Shown: positions 1-8,131, counted from the stretch's first letter. The stretch: 22,527 nucleotides of DNA from Lachnospiraceae bacterium (GCA_016282215.1 JAEEKC010000259.1:1-22527); one strand, 5' to 3'. Numbers and translations: made by a program. Notes: generated from the letters alone by a model not told the origin.

Positions 1-1
1 C

Positions 2-388
2 AGGATGGATTCCCGCAATTCCAAGGATGGCGGTTTCTGGCGGCGTGAGATCGACGAAAACGGAAATGAGAAAGACGTCTTTGTGGATTGCAAGATCTAT
101 CATAATGACGATGAATTCTATTATGTAGATATGGAGACCTTCCATGCTGGCGACCGGATCGTCATGCCGGAAACCGGTGATCCCATCTATAATGTGAGCC
201 GTATGAGCACACTGACCGGTGTTTACAACATGAACAAGGGATATGCAGATTTCACCGTGATCACGATATTGTATCAGAACGATGAGTATTCGATCATTAA
301 GTCCAACACACGTTACGGCCTGGCGGAATACGACTTTATCGTGCTTGACGCGGCAAGTGTAAAACCGGATCAGGTGCTCAACGAGTAA
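2..388 (+). CDS. HlyD-like membrane-fusion/secretion protein, C-terminal part
   Basis: This is the 3' end of a gene that enters the window already open: the frame has no stop back to base 2, so the true start lies to the left. The visible 128 or so residues contain no membrane segment. They carry a beta-rich pattern with alternating hydrophobic residues, including a TGVYNMNKGYADF stretch and an SNTRYGLAEYDFIVL stretch near the end. From family knowledge, this ending is typical of the HlyD-like periplasmic-adaptor proteins that precede yggS and sepF in Lachnospiraceae genomes. What such proteins export there is not established. The stop is followed within 10 bases by the yggS start, and AAAGGAG spans the junction, so the two are probably co-transcribed. 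The family call is by resemblance and gene order only; the N-terminal TM and lipoyl-like parts that would prove it are outside the window. Confidence 0.6.
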   Translation, partial: RMDSRNSKDGGFWRREIDENGNEKDVFVDCKIYHNDDEFYYVDMETFHAGDRIVMPETGDPIYNVSRMSTLTGVYNMNKGYADFTVITILYQNDEYSIIKSNTRYGLAEYDFIVLDAASVKPDQVLNE

Positions 389-398
389 AGGAGAACCC

Positions 399-1103
399 AT
401 GAGTCTTATAGAGAACTACAACAGCGTATCCACCCGCCTTCGCGCAGCCTATGAGCAGGGAAAAAGTGCGGGCAGCGCAAAGACAGAGCCGGTGCTGATC
501 GCGGTGTCCAAAACACATCCGGCATCGGATATTCAGCAGCTTTATGATGCCGGTGTCAGGATATTCGGCGAAAACAAGGTGCAGGAACTTTGCGAAAAGG
601 AGGAGATTCTGCCCAAAGATATCGAGTGGCATCTGATCGGACATCTGCAGCGCAACAAAGTCAAATAAATTGTCGGCAAGGTAGCGCTGATCCATAGCGT
701 GGATTCCTTAAGACTTGCCGAGGAGATCAGCAAAGAGGCCGTAAAAAAGGGCGTGACCTGTGATATCCTGTTAGAGGTCAATGTGGCGGGAGAAGAGTCA
801 AAATTCGGGCTTGCGCCATCAGAGACAGAGAAGCTTGCGCAGCAGATCGCAGTGCTTCCCGGCGTGCGGATCAGGGGACTGATGACCATCGCTCCTTTTG
901 TGGAAAATCCCGAGGAAAACCGCGTGTATTTTAGGAAATTAAGAGAATTATCTGTTGACATCGCAGGGAAAAACATTGATAATGTTTACATGGATATTCT
1001 TTCCATGGGTATGACGGGAGACTTTGAGGTTGCCGTTCAGGAAGGTGCGACCTTCGTCAGAGTCGGAACAGCGATCTTCGGACAGCGTTCATACCCGGTT
1101 TAA
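399..1103 (+). pseudogene. yggS: YggS/PLPBP pyridoxal-phosphate homeostasis protein, interrupted by an in-frame stop
   Basis: YggS (COG0325, PLPBP) is a cytosolic single-domain PLP-binding protein that buffers pyridoxal phosphate. The frame shows the family marks in order: the PLP lysine in AVSKTHP (Lys38), the GENKVQE signature, WHLIGHLQRNKVK, then SVDSLRLAEE, LLEVNVAGEESKFGL and a C-terminal LSMGMTGDFEVAVQEGATFVRVGTAIFG. Codon 90 (666-668) is TAA exactly where the family has a tyrosine between NKVK and IVGKV. The frame continues intact on both sides for a normal total length of about 234 codons. One base change (TAT or TAC to TAA) explains it. AAAGGAG lies about 7 bases before the ATG. It may be a recent null allele, a read-through gene or a base-call error. 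The second half has a GTG (699) but no good ribosome site. Family identity is certain; functional state is not. Confidence 0.9.
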
Positions 1104-1157
1104 GCATTTATCGGATTGGTTAAATCAATAATAGAATGACATGGAGGAAATGGAAAC

Positions 1158-1697
1158 ATGAGCTTGATGGACAAGATGATCAAGGGGATTAACTTGAACG
1201 AGGATGATCCGGATAATGATGATTATCTGTACGATGATGGTTACGATGACGAGGATGAAGAGGTTGAAGTAAAGCCGAAACGGAGTCTTTTCTCAAGACC
1301 GCCTGAAGCGGAAGAAGAGGATGATGATCCCGTCAGGAGTCAGCCGAGAGTACTTCGCAGCCGTGAAAAAGTAACACAGATGAAACAGCAGAAGAGAGGG
1401 AATGAGGGTATGGAAGTTTGTGTGATCAAGCCGGTAAATGTTGAAGATTCCAGAGAGATTACGGATACACTGCTTGCTGAGCGTACCGTGGTATTAAACC
1501 TTGAAGGCGTGGATGTGGATGTAGCACAGCGCATTATCGACTTTACCTCAGGTTCCTGCTATGCGATCAAGGGCAATCTTCAGAAGATTTCCCATTATAT
1601 TTTCATCATCACACCGCCCAGCGTTGATATTTCCGGAGATTTCCAGGATATTCTGGCAGGCAGTTTTGATGTACCGAGCATTACACCGGAAGGCTGA
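1158..1697 (+). CDS. sepF: Cell division protein SepF
   Basis: SepF binds FtsZ and the inner membrane and helps tether and bundle the Z-ring in Gram-positive bacteria. The 179-residue protein opens with a short amphipathic MSLMDKMIKG-type helix that fits the membrane-anchor role. A very acidic Asp/Glu/Tyr linker follows (about residues 14-37), then a variable basic/acidic stretch to about residue 85. The conserved SepF core starts at about residue 92, with VCVIKPVNVEDSREITDTLL, RTVVLNLEGVD, AQRIIDFTSGSCYAIKGNLQKIS and a terminal FIITPP. Length is normal for the family. It lies 54 bases after yggS, with GGAGG at 1142-1146 before the start. This yggS-sepF order is classic in Firmicutes. A terminator-like hairpin lies about 95 bases downstream, so sepF probably ends the first transcription unit. 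Confidence 0.95.
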   Translation: MSLMDKMIKGINLNEDDPDNDDYLYDDGYDDEDEEVEVKPKRSLFSRPPEAEEEDDDPVRSQPRVLRSREKVTQMKQQKRGNEGMEVCVIKPVNVEDSREITDTLLAERTVVLNLEGVDVDVAQRIIDFTSGSCYAIKGNLQKISHYIFIITPPSVDISGDFQDILAGSFDVPSITPEG

Positions 1698-1790
1698 GAG
1701 ATCCGATCATAAAAGGAAACGGAGTTTTCCGATGAGATATAAGCTAAGGGGCAAATGCCCGGAAAGTGAGCTGACAGTAGTAATGAAACG

Positions 1791-1819
1791 CTTCCTGCCT
1801 ATCTTGGCAGGAAGTTTTT
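1791..1819 (+). terminator. Rho-independent terminator after sepF
   Basis: A perfect 9-bp stem (cttcctgcc / ggcaggaag, 1791-1799 with 1806-1814) closes a 6-base loop and is followed directly by five T residues. It sits in the 167-base (200 with the later aroB start) gap between sepF and aroB and separates the division genes from the aroB-lspA unit. The preceding 90 bases contain two small hairpins (for example gggcaaatgccc at 1750-1761) that match no riboswitch class I know. Confidence 0.9.
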
Positions 1820-1846
1820 AGATATGGGAATTAAAAAAGTGATAAT
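1817..1846 (+). promoter_or_regulatory. Weak candidate sigma-A promoter for aroB
   Basis: TTTAGA at 1817-1822 and GATAAT at 1841-1846 are separated by 18 bases, matching 4/6 and 5/6 of the consensus hexamers. A start a few bases later would lie just upstream of the ATG at 1865, leaving almost no leader for that start. It would leave a normal leader for the ATG at 1898. The -35 element overlaps the terminator T-tract, so this is a tentative reading. Confidence 0.25.
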
Positions 1847-1897
1847 AGGGGAAACGGAAAAGAAATGAGTGGAAAAGAAACAGAAAAAGGCGGTCGC

Positions 1898-2995
1898 ATG
1901 AATGTCAAAAATCCCATGGGAAAAGATTATGACATCGTTATCGGGGATTCCTTTGACGCATTGCCCGGCGAAATAGAAGCGCTGGGACTGGCGGGAAAAA
2001 AGGCCTGCATCATCACGGATACGAATGTGGAACCGCTGTATGCTGAGGCGGTGAAAGAAAAGCTTTCCGGGGTGTTCTCCGAAGTTTCGATTTTTGCCTT
2101 TGAAGCAGGAGAGCAGAATAAAAACCTGGCAACCGTGCAAAAGATCTATACCCATCTGATCGAGGGAAAATTCGACAGAAAAGATGTGATCGTTGCACTT
2201 GGCGGGGGTGTTGTGGGAGATACCGCAGGGTTTGCTGCGGCCACCTATTTAAGAGGCATTGATTTTATCCAGATTCCCACCAGCCTTCTGGCCATGGTGG
2301 ATTCGAGTGTCGGCGGCAAGACCGGCGTGGATTTTGACAATTACAAGAATATGGCGGGCGCCTTCCATATGCCGCGTCTGGTCTATATCAACACGGCGGT
2401 GCTTTCAAGTCTTCCGAAGCGGGAGTTTGCCTGCGGAATGGCGGAGGTACTCAAGGCCGGTCTGATCAAAGACGGCAACTTTTACGGATTTTTGATCAAT
2501 AACCTGTATGAGATCGATGATAAAGAGCCTGAGGTGATGCGTCAGCTGATCGCAGACAGCTGTGACATCAAGAGAAGAGTGGTGGAAAAGGACCCGATGG
2601 AAGCAGGTGAGCGCGCACTTTTGAACTTCGGACATACTATCGGACATGCCATTGAAAAGGCAAAAGGCTTTTCGCTGACGCACGGGGAATGTGTGGCGCT
2701 CGGCAGTGTGGCTGCGGCGTTTATCTCTTATAAAAGACAGCTTCTTTCTTTCGATGAGTATTATGAGATCCGGGACATGTTCGTGCCCTTTGATCTGCCC
2801 ATCACCGTGCGGGATATCGATCCGCAGGAGATTTTGAAGCTGACGAAAAACGATAAGAAAATGGATGGCGGTAAGATCCGCTTTGTCCTGTTGAAAAAGA
2901 TCGGCAAGGCGGTAGTAGAGACCGATGTGACCGATGAAGAACTCCTCGCAGGCATCGGAGAGATCTATGTTTCCGAAGAGGATCTGAAGGAGTAA
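1898..2995 (+). CDS. aroB: 3-dehydroquinate synthase
   Basis: AroB converts DAHP to 3-dehydroquinate, the second step of the shikimate pathway, using NAD+ and a divalent metal in the cytosol. The NAD-binding GGGVVGDTAGF motif, the substrate loop (IPTSLLAMVDSSVGGKTGVD), and the metal ligands Glu183 (CGMAEVLK), His246 (NFGHTIGH) and His262 (THGE) are all present, numbered from the chosen start. The ATG at 1898 is preferred because AAAGG lies 7 bases upstream and it gives 365 residues, close to the usual length. An upstream in-frame ATG at 1865 would add 11 charged residues without family support. It is the first gene after the sepF terminator. lspA follows after 30 bases and may be co-transcribed, although the two pathways are unrelated. 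Confidence 0.96.
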   Translation: MNVKNPMGKDYDIVIGDSFDALPGEIEALGLAGKKACIITDTNVEPLYAEAVKEKLSGVFSEVSIFAFEAGEQNKNLATVQKIYTHLIEGKFDRKDVIVALGGGVVGDTAGFAAATYLRGIDFIQIPTSLLAMVDSSVGGKTGVDFDNYKNMAGAFHMPRLVYINTAVLSSLPKREFACGMAEVLKAGLIKDGNFYGFLINNLYEIDDKEPEVMRQLIADSCDIKRRVVEKDPMEAGERALLNFGHTIGHAIEKAKGFSLTHGECVALGSVAAAFISYKRQLLSFDEYYEIRDMFVPFDLPITVRDIDPQEILKLTKNDKKMDGGKIRFVLLKKIGKAVVETDVTDEELLAGIGEIYVSEEDLKE

Positions 2996-3025
2996 AGGAG
3001 AATAGGCAATGGAGAATCAGACAGT

Positions 3026-3604
3026 ATGAGTACGAAGACGCAGGATAAGAGTCCGAAGATGGCCTGGTTTGTTTTTGATGTGATCTTTACGGCTGTTTTA
3101 CTGATCGCAGATCAGCTGACCAAGGCAGCGGCAGTCAGCAGCCTGCAGGGACAGCCGGATAAGATCATCTGGGACGGGGTTTTTCAGCTGCATTATCTGG
3201 AGAATAAGGGCGCGGCGTTTTCCATGCTGGAAAATGCAAGCATTCTGTTCATCCTGGTAGCGGCGATCATGCTGGCGGTCATTGTTGTTGTCCTGGCAAA
3301 GGTTCCGGTGGGAAAGCGGTATATGATATGGCATATCTGCCTGTCCATGATCGCGGCAGGTGCCATCGGAAACATGATCGACCGGATCAGACTGTCTTAT
3401 GTCATAGACTTTTTGTACTTTTCACTGATCAACTTTCCGGTATTCAACGTGGCGGATATCTGTGTGACCGTAGGCGTCGCACTGCTTTGTATTTTTGTTC
3501 TGTTTGTCTGGAAGGATGAGGATATGGAGTTTTTATCCCGGAAGAAAAAAGACGGTAAGCAGGATGTGCAGGCTGAAGAGGATACGGAGTCAATAAGCAA
3601 ATAA
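3026..3604 (+). CDS. lspA: Lipoprotein signal peptidase (signal peptidase II)
   Basis: LspA is an inner-membrane aspartic protease that cleaves the signal peptide of diacylglyceryl-modified prolipoproteins. About four membrane segments are visible (residues ~12-32, 64-90, 93-117 and 136-162). The family motifs are ENKGAAF, the first catalytic aspartate in GAIGNMIDRIR (Asp119) and the second in FPVFNVADICVTVG (Asp144). A charged Lys/Asp/Glu C-terminal tail of about 30 residues is longer than usual. The start is odd. A good AAAGGAG lies 25 bases upstream and suits a tiny ORF at 3009 (MENQTV) whose stop overlaps the lspA ATG as ATGA. GGAG at 3011-3014 could also serve lspA directly. The following rluD-type gene is the classic lspA neighbour. 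Confidence 0.95.
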   Translation: MSTKTQDKSPKMAWFVFDVIFTAVLLIADQLTKAAAVSSLQGQPDKIIWDGVFQLHYLENKGAAFSMLENASILFILVAAIMLAVIVVVLAKVPVGKRYMIWHICLSMIAAGAIGNMIDRIRLSYVIDFLYFSLINFPVFNVADICVTVGVALLCIFVLFVWKDEDMEFLSRKKKDGKQDVQAEEDTESISK

Positions 3605-3624
3605 TTCATTAAGGGATCTGATAT

Positions 3625-4587
3625 ATGAGCGTGGAGGAAACAGGGCAGCGCCGCGTGCTGATCGAGGCGGAAGAGGATATGGAAGGTGAGCGGATCGACA
3701 AACTGCTTGCCGCACTGCTCCCTGAGCATTCCCGCAGCTATCTGCAAAAACTGATCGCAGACGGCAGTGTTCTGGTTGAGAGTAAAGCAGTCAAACCCAG
3801 TTACAAGATCAGTTTTGGTGAGAATATCGAGGTGATCCTGCCGCCTGCAGCGCAGCTTTCGGTGGAGCCGCAGGATATCCCGCTTGATATCCTCTATGAG
3901 GATGAAGATGTGCTTGTGATCAACAAGCCGAAAGGAATGGTGGTACATCCGGCTCCGGGACATATGACGGATACCGTGGTCAATGCGGTGCTCTATCATT
4001 GCAAAGGACAGCTTTCCGGGATCAATGGCGTCCTGCGGCCGGGGATCGTGCACAGGATCGATATGGATACCACCGGTTCCCTGATCATCTGCAAAAATGA
4101 TCAGGCACATCGCCAACTGGCGCAGCAGCTGGCAGAGCACAGCTTAAGGAGAGCATACCGGGCACTGGTCTGGGGCACTTTTGACGAAGAAGAAGGCACG
4201 GTTGACTGTCCCATAGGAAGGGATAAAAAAGACCGCAGAAAGATGGCGGTATTGCCGGACGGAAAACGGGCCGTGACGCATTATAAGGTGCTCATGCAAT
4301 TCGACAAACTGGCCTATATAGAATGCAGGCTGGAAACAGGCCGGACGCATCAGATCCGCGTCCATATGACAAAGATCGGACATCCGCTCTTAGGCGATGA
4401 AGTCTACGGAAAGCGGAATATCAAAGAGGCAGGACTGCTAAGGCTCCCGGACGGAGCTGCGGGACAGTGCCTGCATGCGTATGAGCTTGGCTTTTTGCAT
4501 CCGAGGACAAATGAATGGGTGGAGACATGCGCACCGCTCCCTGCTTATTTTGAAAAGCTTTTGGAAGATCTGAAAAGGCCGGTATGA
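3625..4587 (+). CDS. rluD: RluD-type 23S rRNA pseudouridine synthase
   Basis: The protein isomerises uridines in large-subunit rRNA to pseudouridine. An N-terminal S4 RNA-binding domain spans about residues 16-75 (ERIDKLLAALLP ... SYLQKLIADGSVLV). The RluA/RluD catalytic domain follows, with INKPKGMVVHPAPGH, the catalytic aspartate in GIVHRIDMDTTG (Asp146) and the GRTHQIRVH motif (239-247). The 320-residue length is normal for the S4-containing RluA/RluD group (YlyB in Bacillus). It starts 20 bases after lspA, the common Firmicute arrangement, so the two genes are probably one transcript. The exact target uridines cannot be read from the sequence; RluD targets positions in helix 69 in E. coli, and this assignment is by family. 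Confidence 0.93.
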   Translation: MSVEETGQRRVLIEAEEDMEGERIDKLLAALLPEHSRSYLQKLIADGSVLVESKAVKPSYKISFGENIEVILPPAAQLSVEPQDIPLDILYEDEDVLVINKPKGMVVHPAPGHMTDTVVNAVLYHCKGQLSGINGVLRPGIVHRIDMDTTGSLIICKNDQAHRQLAQQLAEHSLRRAYRALVWGTFDEEEGTVDCPIGRDKKDRRKMAVLPDGKRAVTHYKVLMQFDKLAYIECRLETGRTHQIRVHMTKIGHPLLGDEVYGKRNIKEAGLLRLPDGAAGQCLHAYELGFLHPRTNEWVETCAPLPAYFEKLLEDLKRPV

Positions 4588-4684
4588 AAATACGTGGCCG
4601 ATAAACTACTGATCAAAGAGAAGTGTAATGTCCGATATAAAAATAATGAGCCAACCAGGTGCTGATCAATTGAGGGGTGATGGT

Positions 4685-6133
4685 ATGAACGAAAAAAACA
4701 TTTCTTCAGAATTTGAACAATTCATGAGTGACAACCGAAGGAAGATCAACGAATCGCTGAACAGCGTTTTGTGGATCTGTATCGGTGTGGGACCGCTGAT
4801 CGCCCTGGCGGTGTATTTGAATTTCTTTCAGGGAGTTACGTATCTGACGGCTCTGCTGGTGTCGTTGTTTATGCTGATCCTGGCAATGATCCACAAGGCC
4901 ATGCTTCGAAGCCATGCAGGATCGGTTCTGACAAGTATGCTGGCGCTGCTGGCTATCGATGTCCTGCTGGTAGTGATGGACAGCGCTCATCTGACGATCT
5001 TTATCTGCTGGTTTTTGATCCCGCTCCTGAGTCTGGAGTTTTGTGACTTTAAGCTCTATTCTATTTCTGTTGTTGTCAACTACTGTTTCATGGTATTTGC
5101 CACCTGGCATATGGCGCCTTATTTCGCCGAGAGAAGAAATGATGTTGACACGGCGCTTGCCTATTTCCTCAGCCGTATCGGCGGACTGACATTGGAAATG
5201 TTTGTCATGATCTTCGCGGGCTATGTACTCAGTAAGATGATCATCAGTTATTATAAAAACCTGATCGAAAAGGCTGCCGTGGTGAGCAAAGATCAGATGG
5301 AGATCGGCAGGATGAGCGCAGAACTGACTGCCATGGCAGGTGATTATCTCTGGGTTCAGGACATTGATGTGAAAAATAACTGCTTTGTTGAACTGTGCAA
5401 TCAGGATGAAAAGGTAAAGGAATACTATGGGGAAAGCAACAGTAATGCGAAGCAGCTGCTCAATGGTCTGATGACACAGATCAGCGCAAAGGAGAGCAGG
5501 GAAGATGTGCTGGCCTTTGTGAATTTTGATACGCTGCAAAAAAGAATGGGCGATACACGTTTTATCACCCACGATTTCAAGATCAGTGATGGCCGTATCT
5601 GGCAGGGAAGGCTGATGGTTTCTGAGCGGGATGAAGAGGGAAAGATCACCCATGTCATCTGGAGCGTGAAAGAGCAGGGTGCGAAAGAGCAGAACAAGGA
5701 GATGCATTCAAAGCAGCTGTCCGCGGCTGCGGAAAAAGAGGCTGCTGACCAAAACGGGAAAGAAAACGAAGACGCAGCGACGCAGGAAAATGAAAATCAG
5801 GGAGCAGATGACCTGACAGAGAAAGAGGCGTCCGGCAGCAGCAAATATGATGACAGTAATGATCCGGGCAAAGTGCTGGATCTTTTGCACCAGTCCGCTG
5901 CGGAAAAGGAGAAGGTTCAGAGCAAGATCCCGGCTAATGATGCAACCATCAAACGACTCCTTTCCGATATTCAGAATGCGGCGGAGAACATGGACTGCAA
6001 TATGCTCGAGACGGCCATGAAAGAGGCAGATAAATACAGCATGCCCCTGGGCGAAGACAGCCGTTTTGAAAGACTGAAAGCATGTGCGGAGCATTTTGAT
6101 TATGACGGGATTTTGAAGGCGATTGAAAACTAA
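4685..6133 (+). CDS. Membrane-bound PAS-domain protein with acidic linker and C-terminal helical domain, no recognised output enzyme
   Basis: I do not recognise a named gene. The ATG at 4685 is chosen because GAGGGGTG lies 5 bases upstream; an in-frame ATG at 4628 with a poorer site would add 19 residues. About five or six hydrophobic segments fill residues ~28-190, followed by a short helical linker. A PAS-like domain follows (about 215-335), starting AGDYLWVQDIDVKNNCFVEL and ending GRIWQGRLMVSERDEEGKITHVIWSVKE, the style that precedes GGDEF or kinase domains in Lachnospiraceae. Here the output domain is missing. Instead there is a Glu/Gln/Asn/Ala-rich linker (~336-410) and a C-terminal ~65-residue helical unit (ATIKRLLSDIQNAAENMDCN ... 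FERLKACAEHFDYDGILKAIEN). That unit resembles the small helical tails found on some histidine kinases and response regulators of this family. It may be a sensor that acts through a partner. Confidence 0.6.
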   Translation: MNEKNISSEFEQFMSDNRRKINESLNSVLWICIGVGPLIALAVYLNFFQGVTYLTALLVSLFMLILAMIHKAMLRSHAGSVLTSMLALLAIDVLLVVMDSAHLTIFICWFLIPLLSLEFCDFKLYSISVVVNYCFMVFATWHMAPYFAERRNDVDTALAYFLSRIGGLTLEMFVMIFAGYVLSKMIISYYKNLIEKAAVVSKDQMEIGRMSAELTAMAGDYLWVQDIDVKNNCFVELCNQDEKVKEYYGESNSNAKQLLNGLMTQISAKESREDVLAFVNFDTLQKRMGDTRFITHDFKISDGRIWQGRLMVSERDEEGKITHVIWSVKEQGAKEQNKEMHSKQLSAAAEKEAADQNGKENEDAATQENENQGADDLTEKEASGSSKYDDSNDPGKVLDLLHQSAAEKEKVQSKIPANDATIKRLLSDIQNAAENMDCNMLETAMKEADKYSMPLGEDSRFERLKACAEHFDYDGILKAIEN

Positions 6134-6154
6134 CCATAAAAGTGAAGTGATCTC

Positions 6155-8131
6155 ATGAGTGAGGATACAAACAAAAGAAGAAAAGCGGCTGCGGGAAAAA
6201 CTGGTAGTGGCAGCATAACCGGTAGCCGGAGCGGCAGCGCTGCGGGCGGCGGCAGAAGTGGGAGCCGTACCGGCAGCAGCACGGGCAGTGGTATCAAAAC
6301 CGGCAGCCGAAACAGCAGCCGTAGCACAAGCGGCAGCAGCCGCAGCTTAAGTGGAAGCACCAGGCGTAGTACAAGTGGAAACAGCAGTCGTAGCACAAGC
6401 AGGAGCAGCAGTTATCGTTCGGGCAGCCGGCAAAGCAGCGGCAGGACCGGGGGCGGCTACAGAAGCAGTAGTGGCAGCTATCAGAAAACCACCTATCGGC
6501 GCAGGAAAAGACGGCATTTCGATGCGAAACGTTTCCTGATCGTTTTTTCGGGGATCGTCGCGGCCTTTTTTATTTTAGCGGTTGCCATTACTTCTGCCTA
6601 TGGAAAGAAACACTTTTTCCGTGGCACCATCATCAACGGGATCGATGCGTCCGGGATGACGGTGGAAGAGCTCGAAGGCAGAATGCGGCAATACCGGATC
6701 GCAGTGAAAGAACGCAAGGCTGACGGCGGTTATATCACGGAGCAGATCACAGGTGATGCCATCGGCGTGAAGGTTTCCAATACGGAGGGGCTTGACGAGG
6801 TACTGAAAGGACAGGGCTTTTTCAGCGGTCTTTCAGGCGTGCTCGGGAAAAAAGAAAATCATCACGAGATCAGCGGTCTTTACGGTTATCATAAAGAGGC
6901 ATTAGAGCAGGCCGTCGCCAAATTGCGTGGTTTTTCCGAAGACTTTGCGAATGCGCCGCAGGATGCGGGGTTATCAGAGTATGATCCCCTGGCGGGATTT
7001 CAGGTAACACCGGCCGTAGAAGGAAATCAGCTCAATAAAGAAAAAACGCTCTCGGTCATCACACAGGCTGTAGATGAACTTTTGACGGAAATAGACCTTG
7101 ATGAACAGGGGTGCTATGAAAAACCACAGGTCTACGAAGATGATCCGATCCTGACCAAACTGTCAGCGAATTCCCGGAAATACGCAAAGATCAATATTAC
7201 TTATGATTTCGGGGAAAACAAGGAAGTCATTGACGGAAATGTGCTCTGTGACTGGCTGGATATGAATTATGAGACCGGGGACGTCACCCTGGATGGGGCG
7301 AAGGTGGATGAATATGTGACCGGCCTGAAAAAGAAATATGATACGATCTTCGGGAAGCGCACTCTGCATACCAGTTATGGTTCGGATGTGACCGTCACCG
7401 GCGGGGATTACGGCTGGTGGATGGATGTGCCGGCGGAGCAGGCAGCCCTGAAGGAGATGATCGAAAACGGCGAGAGCGGTGAGCGGGAGCCGGTTTATCA
7501 TCAAAAGGCTGCGTCCCACAGCGAGCGGGACTGGGGAGGTTCCTATGTGGAAGTGAACCTGACCGCACAGCATGTCTTTGTGTATAAAGACGGCACGCGT
7601 GTTTTTGATACCGACTGTGTGACCGGAAATGAAAGCCGTGGTTTCAATACCCCGGAAGGGACTTACAGCATTACCTACAAAGAGCGCAACGCCATGCTTG
7701 TGGGCGAAAACTACGAAACGCCGGTTTCCTACTGGATGCCGTTTAACAACAATATCGGCCTGCATGATGCAGTCTGGCGCGACAGCTTTGGCGGCGATAT
7801 CTACAAGACCAGCGGTTCCCACGGCTGTGTAAACCTGCCCTACAGCGCTGCGAAACAGATCTACAGTTATGTGGAAAAGGGCATGCCGGTCTTTTGTTAT
7901 CATCTTTCCGGAACCGCAACGAGCGCAACCACCGGTCAGGATCCTGCGCAGCAGGCACAGACAGTGATCGATGCCATCAATGCGATCGGTGAGGTTAACA
8001 AGGACAGCGGAAAGAAGATCGAACGTGCAAGGCAGCTGTACCGGGAGGCTTCCGATGAAGCGCGGGAATGCGTCGGCAATATCGGTGTCTTGGAAGAGGC
8101 CGAGGCGGCGTTCGCAGCGCTCGGCGGCTGA
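6155..8131 (+). CDS. Membrane-anchored L,D-transpeptidase (YkuD) with low-complexity cytoplasmic tail
   Basis: YkuD-fold L,D-transpeptidases crosslink peptidoglycan (3-3 links) or attach proteins to it, outside the membrane. Residues ~14-115 are a basic Ser/Gly/Arg/Thr-rich tail. A single membrane helix follows at ~126-150 (FLIVFSGIVAAFFILAVAI). Residues ~158-450 hold two peptidoglycan-binding-4 style units, the first starting with GTIINGIDASGMTVEELE. The catalytic domain starts at ~463 (SYVEVNLTAQHVFVYKDG) and carries His537 (GLHDAVW), His556 and the nucleophile Cys558 in GSHGCVNLP. A ~60-residue C-terminal helical extension follows, and 658 residues is long for the family. Topology is type II: tail inside, enzyme outside. 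It begins 21 bases after the PAS protein and precedes surE by 38 bases. The enzyme class is certain; the role of the tail is unknown. Confidence 0.93.
   Translation: MSEDTNKRRKAAAGKTGSGSITGSRSGSAAGGGRSGSRTGSSTGSGIKTGSRNSSRSTSGSSRSLSGSTRRSTSGNSSRSTSRSSSYRSGSRQSSGRTGGGYRSSSGSYQKTTYRRRKRRHFDAKRFLIVFSGIVAAFFILAVAITSAYGKKHFFRGTIINGIDASGMTVEELEGRMRQYRIAVKERKADGGYITEQITGDAIGVKVSNTEGLDEVLKGQGFFSGLSGVLGKKENHHEISGLYGYHKEALEQAVAKLRGFSEDFANAPQDAGLSEYDPLAGFQVTPAVEGNQLNKEKTLSVITQAVDELLTEIDLDEQGCYEKPQVYEDDPILTKLSANSRKYAKINITYDFGENKEVIDGNVLCDWLDMNYETGDVTLDGAKVDEYVTGLKKKYDTIFGKRTLHTSYGSDVTVTGGDYGWWMDVPAEQAALKEMIENGESGEREPVYHQKAASHSERDWGGSYVEVNLTAQHVFVYKDGTRVFDTDCVTGNESRGFNTPEGTYSITYKERNAMLVGENYETPVSYWMPFNNNIGLHDAVWRDSFGGDIYKTSGSHGCVNLPYSAAKQIYSYVEKGMPVFCYHLSGTATSATTGQDPAQQAQTVIDAINAIGEVNKDSGKKIERARQLYREASDEARECVGNIGVLEEAEAAFAALGG
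6194..6500 (+). repeat. Simple-sequence coding stretch for a Ser/Gly/Arg/Thr-rich tail
   Basis: Within the L,D-transpeptidase gene, degenerate trinucleotide runs of AGC, GGC, CGT and ACA encode roughly 100 residues made almost wholly of Ser, Gly, Arg and Thr, with recurring units such as RSTSGSS and SGSTRRSTSG. No acidic residue appears in the stretch. This is typical of slippage-driven expansion and is likely to vary in length between strains. Confidence 0.8.

Noticed and set aside
1698..1790. Riboswitch before aroB
   Set aside because: I compared it from memory with c-di-GMP, preQ1, THF, TPP, FMN, glycine, SAM, ZTP and T-box consensus elements; none of their conserved cores is present.
1561..1821. 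86-residue frame overlapping the end of sepF
   Set aside because: It runs through the terminator hairpin, uses a sepF-internal start and has no family pattern.
6194..6500. Repetitive DNA that might be a CRISPR or tandem-repeat array
   Set aside because: It has no constant repeat length or spacers and is an in-frame Ser/Gly/Arg/Thr coding stretch.
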